Shown piece after piece: positions 21,945 through 36,144 of a stretch of 64,000 bases of DNA. Source of the DNA: Siniperca chuatsi (taxonomy: Eukaryota; Chordata; Actinopteri; Centrarchiformes; Sinipercidae); NCBI RefSeq assembly GCF_020085105.1, contig NC_058052.1, positions 8,355,733 through 8,419,732 on the forward strand, read 5' to 3'. The stretch's first letter is position 1; every line of letters begins with the position of its first letter. Under the pieces are notes generated by a model. It searched no databases, was not told where the DNA came from, and worked only from the letters and a program-made list of their open reading frames with translations. The translations under genes were made by a program, and so were the position numbers.

Positions 21945-24938
21945 CGTTCACTCATACTTTTTATTCCAATGGAATATCTTCCTAAACAAAAAGTGTACAG
22001 CGTGTTTTGTTATCAAATAACACACCCAAAGAGCATAAGAATAAATAGGATACTTTAATATACAATACAATCTCAGTACACTGTGGAAAACAATGACAAC
22101 GGTCAGTTGGTAAAGAGGAAAGATATGACCACAGACATTCAGATGGAATGGTGCTAATGCTAGAAAATGTGCTTAAAACAGTGCAAATCAAATGCTTTAA
22201 GACCTCTAGTCACATGATAATTTGTCATGGTTTGGGGTCCTAATGGGAGGGCAGGACAACCACAGACAACAAATGAAGAGGTGGTTGCAAAAGCACTTGG
22301 TGCAAAACAAAAGGAAAGGAGAAAAATCTCACCCAGCAAATATTGGATCAAATATAATTGCCAGCTTTTGTATTAAAAAAAAATCAGACACCACACTCTA
22401 GCATTGTGGTCTCTATCGGGAATGTTGAGGATTACTGTTCCTTTTAGCTTAACACAGCAGTTTAGGAAACAATAAGTTTCTGCTCTGCTTGAGAACTGCT
22501 CCAGTGTTTGCAATCCTGAAGAAAGTTTAAAAAAAAACATTTTCCCCTCTGCATTAAACCTTTGCATTAGAGCTATTACCTTCAAGCTTTGGCAGCAACA
22601 CACACTATCAGCAGGTTCAGTAACTATAATGTAGCACCCACAAGCAGCCAAGGCTACAGTCTCACATAACACAATTATTGTCAGATAAAATATACAAGTG
22701 TCCCACATCTTATCTGCTGGTGAGCAAGCTGAATGCAGAAAACAGGCAAATGTAATACAAAATATGAAATGTGTGACAGTTTATCTTGGGATATTTCAGC
22801 TTGAGGCAAACCAGATGATTATTATTTATCATAAATAGACAATAATATAAACAGCAGAGGGAGATGGTGGCCTTGGTTCATTAGTTCTTCTGGAGGACTG
22901 TAACAAGGTCATGTGGGAGATTTTCACTGAATGACAACTGTAAAGTTTAATGAGTGACTAATGAGGCAAAACCTCACTCCTTGAGGCCAACGAAATAAAT
23001 GTACAATATAACAATGTTTACACATAAATATAACTAGGGCTCCAAGGTGAGCACGCTTAAATACCAGCAGCATCAGGGATGCTCTAACACACAAACTCAC
23101 ACATACTGTACAGTACATACACACAGCCAACACACTGTTTACATCTCTAAAACCTGCTCATTTCCATGGAGAATGTATGTGCCAGTAGATGAAATATTCC
23201 AAGATAAAGCTTGATGACATACAGTAACCCTGAACATGATCATTTATACAGTACACCAAATGTAACATGTTAGAATGGGCTTAAAAAGGTAGATTTTGCC
23301 ATAAATACCTGATATACATAATCCCACTTCAATTTCCTGTTAAGGCAAATATGCTTTCAGTTTGGGGAGTGCATAAAGCGTCAGTGTTTCTAATAACTGG
23401 GTGGGTGCAATTGCATATATACCTACTATATGCTACTCTCCTCTCTTTGTCAAACATGCAACGTCAATGTACAACGCTGGCCGAGGACTCAGTCCAAACA
23501 AACCCTCATAGTTAATTAGTACAACCATTAGCAGAATAGTTATTTCAGTACATATATCTATCAAAAACAACTGCAACCAGTAGTTTTCTGGTTATTCATG
23601 GTTAGCAATGACAGTACTGGGCGTTCTTTTCAAAATATAATGCTCATACCTCTTTGAACATATTAAGCTGCCACCCTACCATCAATACAAAAAAGCTTAA
23701 GGGAAGGCTCTACTTAGGGAACAGATAGACATACAATACTCACTGTACATATCAACAACCAGGATACTCTTACTAAGCTCTTGTGTAGTCATTATTTCTA
23801 TAACGGTATATCTTCTAAAGTTACACTTTACAACATTGATATTACATAGGATAACTACGCACGGTATGTCATCTGGCTAGTTTCTGACAGCTATACAAAG
23901 GGTAATAGTTAACACAGAATTGTCCTTTGGGAATCACAAAAGATATTTGGTCAGATTCTACAACAGCTGTTACAAATTGAAGGTTATTACGAGGCCTATA
24001 TCACAAATACCAATAAATGACCTGCACGTACAGGATGACATTACAGTGCATGATAAAGTCAGAGTTGGTATTTCGGCATGCAGCTAATGTTCACCTGCCT
24101 TGTCAAAATCAGTTACCATTAACCTCACATGCAAGCATTGTGGGTAAAATAACTTTTCAGACTAAGGATAGTGACATGTTTACATGCACAAAAATACTCT
24201 GCATACCACCCTGGAAGTACAGGAGTTTAAAACATCTTAAAAACCTAAATATATTCTTAGGTCTTAGTTATTTATCTCTTGAGAACATCCTTTAAATTTT
24301 TTAAGAAAACTTTACTTATAGAACAATTTACTTCAACAGTAGCAGTATTCCTGGAGTGATTTAGGATTTGTATGTACATACACTCGTTTCAATTAAATGT
24401 TCTACTGTATACAATTTTCACTGTCACATGGGAATTATACCAGTTTCCCCGAATACTTAAACATTTACTATGTGCCATTTTTATACTCAACCTCCGTACT
24501 AAGCTCTGGTATTCTGAGATATTTACATTAGAAATGTCATGGACGGAATATATTGGGGACAATTGATTATTAAACCATAAAAGAGAGGACACCTGACATT
24601 GTTATCAATCAGTGTGCAAGGTTGCATGACAAAAGGTACATGAGCTAAACGTCCCTTATAGCAAAAAAATTGGACCAGACAATCAGTGCTCTCTTTAGTA
24701 CTAAGGGAATCTATAATTATGTGCATGTAAACATGGTCACTATCATGTTGGGCTTAAGTATATATTTATAAGTTCTGTACATGAGTCATAATTAACATGG
24801 GCAAGTTTAACTAAAGGGCGAATTTAAGAGTGCATTTCTTGGCTGAGTAGTGACGCTATGTGCAAGCTTTTGCTACTGCTACCATACAGGAAGTTTCTAC
24901 ACGATGTACGACTACAAAATCCTGCTACAAGGAAAGCA
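21945..24938 (-). other. inpp5f: Long 3'UTR of inpp5f
   Basis: About 3 kb of AT-rich sequence with no convincing coding exon lies between the inpp5f stop and a minus-strand AATAAA (TTTATT at 21960-21965). I read it as the 3'UTR. The mcmbp and inpp5f 3' ends then lie about 400 bp apart. Confidence 0.6.
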
Positions 24939-27900
24939 CTAGATCTGAATGATCCTGGTCTGGCACTGTGTAAACATTGCCTTCAGCTCGCTCTCTTGGG
25001 CTTCGTTGACAGTATCTGGCTCTGGGCTCTTCTGCACCTTTGCCACAGCAAAGTTGATGCCCTGGGTGAGTCCTGCCTGGGTGAGGCTGGCCACCTGGAC
25101 CATGGAGCTCTTGATCTTGGCAAAGGGGGACACCACTCGGCTGCCGTTGCTGTCAGCAGGTGAAGGGCCAAGGCTCCCCTCCATCAGTGAACTCAGACTC
25201 CTCTGAGAGCCTCCTGAGGCTGCAGAGCTCGGCTTCTGGACTGTGAGGAGGTTGGAACCGGAGGTAGTGGACTCGACGTCTAGCTGGGATGGCCTGGGGA
25301 GCTGGGGCTCCTCCTGCTGATGCTGTGGCTCGGAGCTTGGCTGCTTGTCTGAGTCTGCTGGGGTCTTATTCTGCACCACAGGGTTGAATTGGGGGACAGC
25401 AGCTGGTGGCTGCTCTCCAAACACCTCAACAGGTTTGGTCTGTGCATCCTGGACAAACTGATGGCAGTAGGCATCAATGGGAGTACCAAAGTCAATCAGA
25501 ATGGCTTCTTCAGCCACTGAGGCGGCCCCTGGGGACTTGTCATCACTGACTTGAGAGGAGCTTTCCTGCTTCACATCACAGCCAGTGACACGGATAACAG
25601 AGGGGATATTTAGCTCCACGCTACCGATAGATTGGGAGCGGCTGCCCAATCGTGGGTTTGATGCTACTATGCCGCAGCTGGGCAGCACATAGTCTACGTT
25701 TTCTAAAGAACCAGAACACGGGTGCTCTGGGTCAGAATTATATGAGTCAGAGTCTGAGATTTCTGAGTGCTCGTCACCGATATCTTTTAGGGCTCCTGTA
25801 CCAGGGTTATCTGATGTCTCCAAGCTGCTGTCTGACTTCCACAGGTTGCCATGCATAGTTGGCTTTAGGAAATTAACTTTTACATCAGGCTTAGAGAAGT
25901 TGCTCAGCCTCCCGAGGGGCTTGAAGGGGCCAATGTTTACGTTTGTCTTGGTCTGTTTCACTTTCTGATTGAGAGAGGAGAATTTGTTGAGGAGGAAACT
26001 TTTGCCCTGTGCCAGACCAGAGCTACCCTGGACCTGGTCAGCAGGTTTGTTCTGGATGCCCATTATATCCTCATGAGGTTTACTCTGCCGCCTGGAACAC
26101 AGACACAAACCATTTAAATACGCGACCCACAGCTCTTGTCATTGGTTAAAAGTTAAAACTGTGCTATGATGACTGCAAATGTTTATCTTCATTACATTCA
26201 AATACGTGAAAAAGAGACAGAGATGAATGCTAATCATCTTAATGACAACAAATCTGTACTCACCGCTCCAGCTTCTTTTCAACCACAAGCAGGTCCAGCC
26301 CCGTGGCCTGTTTAGTTATGCGAAGCATCTCAGCTATGCACTGTAATGTGTCTGAAATGTAATCACAATGTAAGTCTCAACCAGCATGTGCAGAGTTTAT
26401 GATCTAAAAAGTTACCTTTTCTTGCCATTTAAAGAATTACATCCTACCTTTTCCATCATCCTCAGGATTTCGTGTTGCTGCTCTCAGCGTGTGAAAGTAT
26501 CCACTCGTCTCTTCATTCCTGTAATGCAAACGCATGCAGCAGAACTTTGGCTTCCCAAACAGAGTAGGCTCTGGACCTGCAAAAGAAAACACAACTTATA
26601 ACTTCCATTTTTAGTGATGTGCTTTCCTTGCATGAATCATAATCAGCAGAGATATTGCTAAAAGGTTACTGAGAAACTGTTAAGCACACTTTTGGGAAGT
26701 GTTGGGTGACTCAGTGAGTGTACAAAAACCTTCACTTCTCCTTTGAGTCTAACTTCTTACCAATTTCGATCTTTTCCAAACCCTCTAAATTGAGGCGCTG
26801 GTATTGGTTCACTTTATCTGCTTCTTCATCATAGCTGCAAGAAAACAAATGCTAACATAAGTGAATCTATAAGAACAATTTTGAGATCTAAGAAAAATGT
26901 TGGCAAATTTAAAATCAGACTTACTAAGCAATGTAATAGGCATTGTTAGACAGAAGCAGCAGCACATCCACGTCTTTATTGTTTGCATCAATGAGGCTGG
27001 TGGGAAATAAGAGAACGGTATCATGAAAAGAGCACTTCATAAACTACTGAAAACATAGAATAAATAGTACAACAGTTGCTCGTCATCTATATCCCTAAAG
27101 GTATAAAGTTAATAAATAATAAAACAGGGCAGCTAGCCACTAACCTCATGTCACAATTGATGAGGGCCCAACCTCCATGAAACTTCTCATCATCAGGCAG
27201 CAAAAGCTGCATGTAGGTCTGCAGCAGGAGGCTGACCTGCTCCTGCGCTCCCCTCTGGCTCTCCTTCTCTTTCTCTTCATGCTCCTTCTCCTTACTGAAG
27301 ATGGAGTACAGGTCCTCCGTCACTGGCAGGCCCATCATTAGGTCTGCAGGGAGAGGCAGAGGATACAGAAGAGTCAATCAAGGACCGATTTTGGGACAAC
27401 ATGAGTACAGATACACATATGCACATGGGAGAAGTTTGCCCTCAGAGATTTCTGCGTCAGCCTTTCCATACCAATGACTGCTTGTCTGTAAGCATCCCTA
27501 AAGCGGTTCAGATAGTAGCGGTTGGCTGAGTTCACGCCATCCTTCATCACACCAGCCAGTCTCCTCTCCCCCGTCCTGGTGAAATCTCCCTAAAATAGAT
27601 CAAAAAGTGTCTGTTTGATGTACCTTTGAATTGTGAAATTTCAGTCCATTTTTAAGTCCTAAAGGCTCAATCCATATTTGTCATTCTGATGTGTTTAATC
27701 TACTGAAAGACTACATGCTCTGTTGATTTACAAGTCCTACTGTTAGAGAAAGCTTATGTCTCAAAAGCTTAAACTATCCACCAAAAGATGGCACACTTCA
27801 CTGCTGTTTGTTTAAGCAAACACTGACTCAGATGTGAACGTGTGTGCAAAGACAATGATGTTACCTTGAGCGCTGCTGTGCCTGCGTACTGTCTGCTGAT

Positions 27901-30900
27901 GGTGTCTCCATTATTGGCCCACATGATCTGATAAATCCTGTAGCATTTGAGAGGTAGAGGCTGCTCTGGAGGCATCACACCCAGTTTCTTCAGCTGCAGG
28001 AAGAAGGGAAACATTTTTGTCCATGGGTGTGCTGTTAAAGCTGTGAGTACATAGGGATGTCTCTCTTTCAGTTTACACTGCATCAGTGGAAAAGGTCAGC
28101 CTATATCCACATATATGAACTGCTCAATTCACACTTGTATTTGCTCATTAAATGTAATCCAAGATGAATATGGTGCAGTTGCTGGATTTTTAGAAAGCAA
28201 AAATGATTTGGGGTGTATAAACTATGATTGTGTTAGTGCGCACTAACGGTCTGTTCTACTATCCTTGCTGCTTAGTGCTGTACTAACATGACAAGTCTAC
28301 CACTAGTGTGTGTGATCCGATGAGCAAATATATGCAGCTGTCTGTTAGTTTGTAGTTTACTTTGTGTCTGTACAACAGATTACTGAGCAAAGAGTTCATG
28401 ATGCCAAGTGAATCTGGTGAGTCATGCTTACACCTTTTGTAAAGTACTTTGCAATCCCAGTTTTAGAAAGCAGTCATGTAAAATAAGACAATGACCTTTA
28501 TGATGATGCTGATTATTCTATATTATGAATACTGGTATTATTTATAAAATAGAAATTCTTGTAAAAATACACATTAATTAACATCAAAGTTGTTAAATGT
28601 GTATTTTTTCCCTGAATAACTGATTATTGCAAATTCCTTTCATAGTTGATGGGCTCCCGGCAGAATAATGTCTAATTTCACTGACACTAGGAGCAGTTAA
28701 GTTTATTTAGCTGGACACAAGTTTGATAAGGAACAATATAACTTTCAGTCTAAAAAGGTCACTGGTACAGTTAATAGTCAATCAAATTTAGAAAGCGGCA
28801 CCCACAAGGCATAGCAGACCTACATAATACCGATGTTATGAAATTTATGTTCATTTCTTTGCCTGGGTCCAGACAAGGAATTGCTCTCACCTGTTGTTCC
28901 ATCACCACCCGAGCGATAGCAGCTTGGACCACGTTGGTCCTGTCAAGACAGTCCATACAGTTAACTCTGAAGATACCCTCCTGCTTGCAGATGACTCCGG
29001 CCTGATCCACCCTGACAGAGGAAGATACGTTCATAATAGGATGCATTCATAGGATTACAATCTTTAACCCAATAACAAACAGGATTACTAACGTGCGTTA
29101 TAGCCTACTAGTGGTTCATTGTTGTTTTCTAATAAAACAAATCTTGCCTAAATGAAGATGAGCAAGAGTTCATGTTATCAGCATTTCTCTGAAAATAACA
29201 AAATACTGTCATGACACTTACCAGGCCCACTTCATGTCAGTGATGATATCAGAGATTGCATCTGTCAGTATCTGCACATTCTCAAACTTCATACCTCGGC
29301 TGAGAAACAGGATATAAGCATTAAGGGGAAGTAAATGCATTATGGTATAAAATATATTTGTTACGACTACATTCATGAACAAGTTACACTGCTGAGGAGT
29401 AGTGTCTCTTACCAGTGCTCATGGAAGTCAAATGAAACATATGTGAGATTTGGATTGTTGTAAAGCAGGACTTGCTTCAGATATGCGTCACCAATTAGCT
29501 TCTCCCGTCCACTTTGATCCACTAAGTTAATAATGACCTGAAGAAGACAATAAATAGCGCTCTCATTTAGCCTTGTTTATAACATTTATGCCCCTCTAAG
29601 CCTTTCCTGTGCAAACACACCGAGATACTAAATGTTGACAACAAAACTGTCACACAGACAAGATTGACTAAAAGTGCACACTTTTGGTAAAATGTGCCTA
29701 AATACATTTTTCCAAAGTATACTAAAAAATTTCACCAACCCTAGTCTAGTTCACACGCTAAAACTTCAGTCAGAACATTCAACTATATGCAGCCATAGGG
29801 GGCAGAAAAACCACAGTGGGGATACATTTTAAATAACAATCCTAACACAAGACTGATGTGTGCAAGTAGTCAATAACTATGCTAAGCACATACCCAAGCA
29901 TACTCTCTGGCAGAGCAAACCCACCTGCTTCTTGTAGAGTTTAAGCTGTTCTTCAAAGTGATCAGAAAAGTAAGACATGGTCTCCTTCTCTCCTGAAACA
30001 ACAGAAAAATATGCATACAAATGATTTCCATATAACTGAATCTGGCTAAAGACATCAAGAGATCTAGATTGCAAACTTTTACATCATTATCATCAACAAT
30101 CAACATCCTCAGGACTGTATGCAAGATAATGTAGTTCCACTGACCTTTCTCTAAGCGTGGCCGGGGGTTGTAGCGGTACCCCGCCTGGCTCCAGAAGACC
30201 GGCACAGAGCCACGAGTCTGCACAAAGGACAGAGTGTGGCTGTGCACGTGGATCAACTGCTCTGTCTCCACATAGTTAGCCACATGGCCATCAGTATCCA
30301 CTCCCCTGCGTTTGTACCGCATCCCTTTGGGCCAGGAGAATGCATAAACACTATCCAGATTATTTATATCACAGATCATGCTTCACTTGAAATGAATAAA
30401 AGCTAAATTGTCTACCAAGGTATTCAAAGCCTTTTGTGAGAGAAACCCTATTTGAATGTGTGGTAAAAATCCTAATTACATAACATAACCCATATATTCA
30501 GAGTTTAGGCATGACCTTCCTCTAGGCCAAGCTGACAGTAACCGCAGCTCTACCTGCGCGGTGGCGGCTGCGTCTGGAGATCAGGGCCACAGTGAAGCGG
30601 GGATGGATGTCATCAACACAGGTGACCTCCTGTGGTGGGGTCTCAGGGCTGCTCCTCTCCTCGTCGGATGTATCGTTGTAGTTCACCACCAGTTCCTCCA
30701 CCTGTACAAAGCCCTGGATGATTGGTACCACCCAGAAGTCCACGTCTGGGACCTGGAGCATTCAAAAAGTAAAACAAAAAAAACAGCAGGACAGGGAGAT
30801 TAAAATGTTGTTTGCCAAGTTGATAAGGAAGCACTTTGCATCCACCAAGTATCCAAAGTAGATAATCTTTCAAAACTAAGAGCCGTTACTCCTTCTATTC

Positions 30901-33900
30901 ACGGAGTATTTTCATACACTGATAAAGCTCTGGTAATTATCAGCACATACAACTGCCACGCTTACACTGCAGGGCCATCTATGCTCTTTCAGTTGACAAT
31001 TGTAAAGAAAACCACTATGACTGTGTCAAAGAATCAAATCTGGGGACAAAGTGCATTTATTCAATTCAAAAATGAGAGAAAAAACATTTACCTGAAGGTC
31101 AATAAGGCCTTGGATCATGTGTTTATTCCAGAAGAAACGGTCATCCACCTTTCACAAAGAATAAAAATTACAATCAATCAGATGTAAGGGTTTTTGCAAT
31201 ATAAATATGTCTTTTTTTTTTTTTAAATGAGGCAACGAGCCCAACGAGTTGTGATTCTCTCCAAACCTGTTTCCATAGGGGTAAGCTGGACTTATCCGAG
31301 TCCCCCTGACGCTGCACAGTGTTTGTCAGGTCATAGGTCATGCTGTAGTAGAAGGAGTCTGAGTCCATGAATATCTTGTACAGTTCATCCAGGAGCCGTC
31401 TCTCCAGACGTTCCTTCTCTTTGTTTTCCTTGACCTGGAAGGCAGGGGAATACTGGATTGGGTGGGTGGATAGAAAAGAGCGATAAGCTGACAAAGCAAA
31501 GAAAGCAAAATCCTATGAGAACTTCAAAGCCTTTAAAAGTGTGAAAGATGGAAAATGTAGTGTATCGGTTTGAGGATGACAGAATACATTTTTATAAAGT
31601 GTACAACAAAAGAATACCTTTTTCTTGATGGGCACAGCCACATTAGATTTGATCTGGCTAAAAGTTTTCATCAAGAACTTTGCGTCATCGGGAGACTGGG
31701 CCAGTTTCTCTGGTTTGTCGATTCCAAAGTGATGCTTCTTGCAAAGCTGAAAAAGAAGATCCCCTATCAAATGTATGCAATTTTACAAATTTTATGAACA
31801 TGATAGTGATACTTACAAAAGAAATTGTCAATTTGATGAGGATAATAGCTGAATTTGGTACCACCTTGAATTTCTCAAAACAATAAATAAACGTTTATTA
31901 CTACCCACTACAAACAGCCAAAAACAACAATACAGTACTCTGTATAGTTCTCATTCTTCTAAACTAACGCAGTAAACAATCTAACAGCTACATTGATCTA
32001 TAGGATTTCTAGACACAAAAGGGGTGGGATAATCATTCTGCAGTACAAGGACAATGTACAACAGGATGGGGTCTAAAAGCCTATCCAGGAACGATCATCC
32101 TCCTCCGTATTTACTCACTTGAAAATATTCTGTCTCACCATCCATGAAGCTCCCCTGAAAGACTGAAATCTTAGCAATATTCAACTTCCTTTGCGTGATT
32201 TTATGTCTGCATTTAATTTTCACATTAAATGTGTGGGTGAAAATGAAACAGATCTTTTAATAAAATGTAAAAAAAAAAAAACTCATTTTGCACCACTGTC
32301 AGCCCATCAGAGATGAATCATACGCTGACGCATACAGGGTATTCTTGGGTACATTAATAACAATTCAGGATTCTCACAAACACTGTTACAATGATTGTCA
32401 GGGGGGCTGTACATGATCACTGCTTCTCGTGTCTCATTACAGTATTAGTATACACACCTCCAATTCAAGCTCCTGAGGCTCTTCATCAGACAGAGGAATG
32501 ACAGCTATCTTGGTGATCTTGTAGACTTTGTGGTTGCCTGGTAAATGGCCCACCAGTGCTTTCTGACGGATTAATACGAGGCCGAGAGGAAGATCTGTCA
32601 AGAAGAGAAAGAGGAAGGGGGAGTTGCATCATGGGTGCAGAATTCCTCACATTCTGAGAGGTGTGAAGAAAGCAGCTGCACGCCAGCCATTAACTGCAGA
32701 TTTTTAATAAGATAACACAAGACATCTGGTAAATAAATATTTAAACCATCTATCTGAATTACCAGAATAATATAATTGTTCCTTATGAAGGGTATAATGT
32801 TTAATCTCAAACTTCCTATCCTGAGGCCCACAGAGGCAAAATCAGATTTATCACCAATTGAATCATCACCATCAGCTCACTCCTCTTCATAACTACACAC
32901 ATTTCAAAGTACTTTTCCACAATTTTTCCACACCTTTCCTTGTGAGTAAGAAACATACTAAGCACTGGATGATTTTGTAACTCAAGTGTCTAGTGCACAC
33001 AGATGGAAAATACTGGCAAGAATGTATGTGCTGTGTGCAAAAGAATAAAAAAACAAATTGCTCAGCGTTCTAATGTTTTTCATTCTCCACTTACCTGTGT
33101 GAAGTTGTATCTTTCCAATGACACCTTCTACCAAACCCAAACACACTGGATTCCAAGCTAACAACAGGTCCGTTGCTGAAATAAAAATATGGAGATGAAA
33201 CATCAGAACAGCGGTGTAGCAAGACAGCTCAGCAAGATGTGCTTTAGACCAGATAAGCAGCCAGTCAAAATGTACATGTGTAGGGCTATAAAGGCCACTT
33301 TACTTATTGAGTCCTCAGGTTATCTCTTGAAAGGTTCAAGCGTGTGCATCTTTTCTGTCAGAAACAGCTAAATATTCACACTAAGAGCAAAGTAAGTGTC
33401 ATGGATGGGTTGGGATTTCCTGTTACCACGCTAAAACTTGTTTTTAATACCCAGTAAACATTCATAGCCTCAAAGACTTGGTCTCAAAATTGCAGCGCGG
33501 TTAATTGCAGTAACAACCCACAGATGGAGGGATCTCAATAAATGTGTATCAATCTCATTGGTCTGTCATTCTTCATCCACATTTGCATGAAAAGTACAGC
33601 TATTACACATAAAACAGGATAGTGTCGTTTTATTAAAGAAAGTATAATTCGATCGGAGAAAAAAACTACCCTGTCTCCATTTACTAACATTTTCAAAGAC
33701 CAGGCCAAGCTTGAAGTCAGTTATGGCAATGCACAAACTCAGTGACTGAAGAGGAAAACTGAAATGCCTATGATTGGTGACGGATTAAACATCAAAGTGG
33801 AGAAAATTGGAAAAACATGAAGGGTGTGGCTAAGGGTGGAGGCAGCCTCAGACAGGGACTCTTCCTGTTTTACCAGCCAGAGAATTTCATGTACAGGGGA

Positions 33901-35016
33901 ACTGGGTATGAGGGCCCCACAGGACCAGTCTCCCAGAAAAAAGACACAAAAAACACTAATAAAAACATACCACAACTTCACCCAGAATGTGTAATATCAT
34001 GGAAATACTTCACTGTGAGCTTGAGAGTGCAGTGGAAACCCAGTGAGGAGTGGAAACCCTTTTTCCAATTAAATAATGAAACAGTGGTGCAACTAAAAAC
34101 CTGTTCAGGATGGCTGCACAGCCATACAACTTCAACTGACACAGATGATTACGCTCACAGCCTTCTGATGACTCTAATGAAACTTTTCTTTTAGGTCAGC
34201 AGTTCTTTCACTTACTGGGGATATATAGCTTCCACAACCCACAGTATTTCATTTAGTACAAAAGCATGACCAATATTTTGTCACAGCCATGAGCCGCAGC
34301 AGCAGTACTCACTTCTGCAATGTAATACCTGGAGCTTCTTACAGACTTCAGTAACACCTGTATAAATAACCTGTATTTATTGTGCCTTCCTGTTCTTATA
34401 GGACGGTATTGTACTTTTCTAACAATTCACCATTTTAGAATAGTACATCTGTTAAGCTGTCATACGTCAAGCACATCGTATATAAGCTAAAAATTACGTT
34501 ATATTCACATTCCGTAACATAAAAGCAAAGCAAGAACTTTGGAGTGTGTTTGGGGTGTTGGCACTGCCGAAAGCTAGGACGATATTTCAAGGCTTGGGAA
34601 TGGCGCATTCAGCCATTTCTAGCTTTTCTTTACCAAACAACTTGTTTTGTCTAACGCAGCTGGATCATTTACAACGACTAAATGATTACTTTGACGTTTA
34701 TTTCAGAGATGAACGAGTGAGAGATTAGACTAAACCGCTGAGGTGTTTTGGATACATGGTGACAAAAAAAAACATCAGTAAAATAATGTTTGTCAACTTC
34801 AGACAGGCCAAGAAATACATAGCTTTTATTTCACTCTAATAGGAAATAATGCCAAATGTTAATTTCAGGTAAATGGCCGGCTGCAGAAGAGAAAGCTGTC
34901 ACCCAGTAGCGTTACGTACCAGGTCTGACGGTCATGGTCCCGTCTTTTCGGCTGCACCACAGAGCACGGTCCCCGCTCTGGAGAATGTAATCGTCTTTAG
35001 CTTGGAACAGCTCCAT
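24939..35016 (-). CDS. inpp5f: Inositol polyphosphate-5-phosphatase F (Sac2), about 20 exons
   Basis: INPP5F/Sac2 is a Sac-family phosphatase acting on PI4P on endosomes, despite its 5-phosphatase name. Exon 1 (34920-35016) encodes MELFQAKDDYILQSGDRALW. Later exons lie at about 33094-33177, 32458-32597, 31617-31749, 31267-31435, 31092-31148, 30557-30752, 30144-30327, 29925-29996, 29415-29537, 29222-29299, 28891-29013, 27866-27994, 27478-27588, 27146-27345, 26925-26997, 26762-26835, 26456-26580, 26264-26353 and 24939-26092. The Sac catalytic CX5R loop is NCMDCLDRTN near 28940-28966. Other marks are YVETEQLIHVH, GSVPVFWSQ and QIMWANNGDTISRQYAGTAALKG. The hSac2 homology region follows. The last exon is a long serine/glutamine-rich tail ending FTQCQTRIIQI. 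Junctions checked are GT-AG. I see no breaks. Confidence 0.97.
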
Positions 35017-35044
35017 TTTGTCCCTTTACGTTACACAAAACAGG

Positions 35045-35205
35045 TAACTAGCTGGCTTATCAGCCAGTTACAGGTAATTATCAACTTCCACGTCTTGGAG
35101 GTTGGCTGTAGCTAGCCAGACAGCGACTGGCTAGCCACACGGTTAGCTCGTTCCCCACAGGCTGGTGAGCTGCGGTAGCTAGCTACCTAGCGAGCTAGCA
35201 GCAGC
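35045..35205. promoter_or_regulatory. inpp5f: inpp5f upstream region rich in GCTAGC/GTTAGC words
   Basis: Immediately upstream of the inpp5f start (35016) there is a 160-bp run of TAGCTAGCC, GGCTAGCC, GGTTAGCTCG and GTAGCTAGCTACCTAGC. It is the likely promoter region. A CACGTG E-box follows at about 35399-35404. No TATA box is clear. Confidence 0.5.
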
Positions 35206-35449
35206 TGGATGGGTGTCGGATTTGTTTATTCCACTTCTACGCATACTGATAATCAAATTCCCTTTCTACTGGAGAGGCATCCCTTCCCACAGTCATGCTG
35301 AACAGAGTAACGGAAAATACACACCAATGAGTGAGATGGTGTCCCAACAGCTGCTGTGTGCCGTTCAAGACGAAACAGTTTCCTGCTCTAAACAATAACA
35401 CGTGATCTGTGCCGTCATCACCGGTGTACAGGTAACTGTACATAAAAAC

Positions 35450-36140
35450 TATTTACATTATTTACTAAAGGATCAGAGTACTTATTAACTCTATGGTTAA
35501 TTCATTATATGATGTTATTATATTTTGAAGAAACCATATGTTGATAACTGGACTCCCCATTCTGATGAAAGTGAAAATTTGCCAGAATTAAGAATGTGTA
35601 GCTTTATTTTATTATTTTATATATTGCCTTTATTTGTCTTTTTTTTAATAATATGATACTTATATTTCAGGGAAAGCAAATATCCCAGCTACAGCACCTC
35701 TTATTCAGTGACAGCAAGGTGAATACAAGCTGAATCTGAGGGAGGGATATTTTTAAAATGAGGGGATTATGTATGTAAAAATCATCCAACATAAGTATTA
35801 AAGTCCCTATTCTGATGTTACAGGCTAGGGTCATTTGTATATAAAAAGCACAAAACACACCACTTGCACACAGGGAGCAGCTGACCTCAGACAGAGACAT
35901 GACTAAGCCAGACTTTAGACAGCTGAAAACTGGGACTCAGGGACACATCTTCAAATCCACAAGTGGAGCACACGCATACTCATGCATTATTAAAATATGG
36001 ATTCTTTTGGCAGGGAGTAAACATGGTGGACCTTCAGTTCAGTATTAGGTATACTGTATATATGCAATTAAAGAAAGTATTATCCCTAATGCAAAAAATC
36101 TGTCTCAGACTTTGCAGAATCTGTGGGAACCCAAATATTA
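35450..36140. other. Intergenic sequence, inpp5f/bag3
   Basis: AT-rich sequence with no supported exon or recognisable repeat family. It lies between the inpp5f promoter and the likely end of the bag3 3'UTR. Confidence 0.4.
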
Positions 36141-36144
36141 GTCA

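Noticed and set aside
24858-25206. + strand frames of 101 and 85 residues
   Set aside because: They are antisense shadows of the long last exon of inpp5f.
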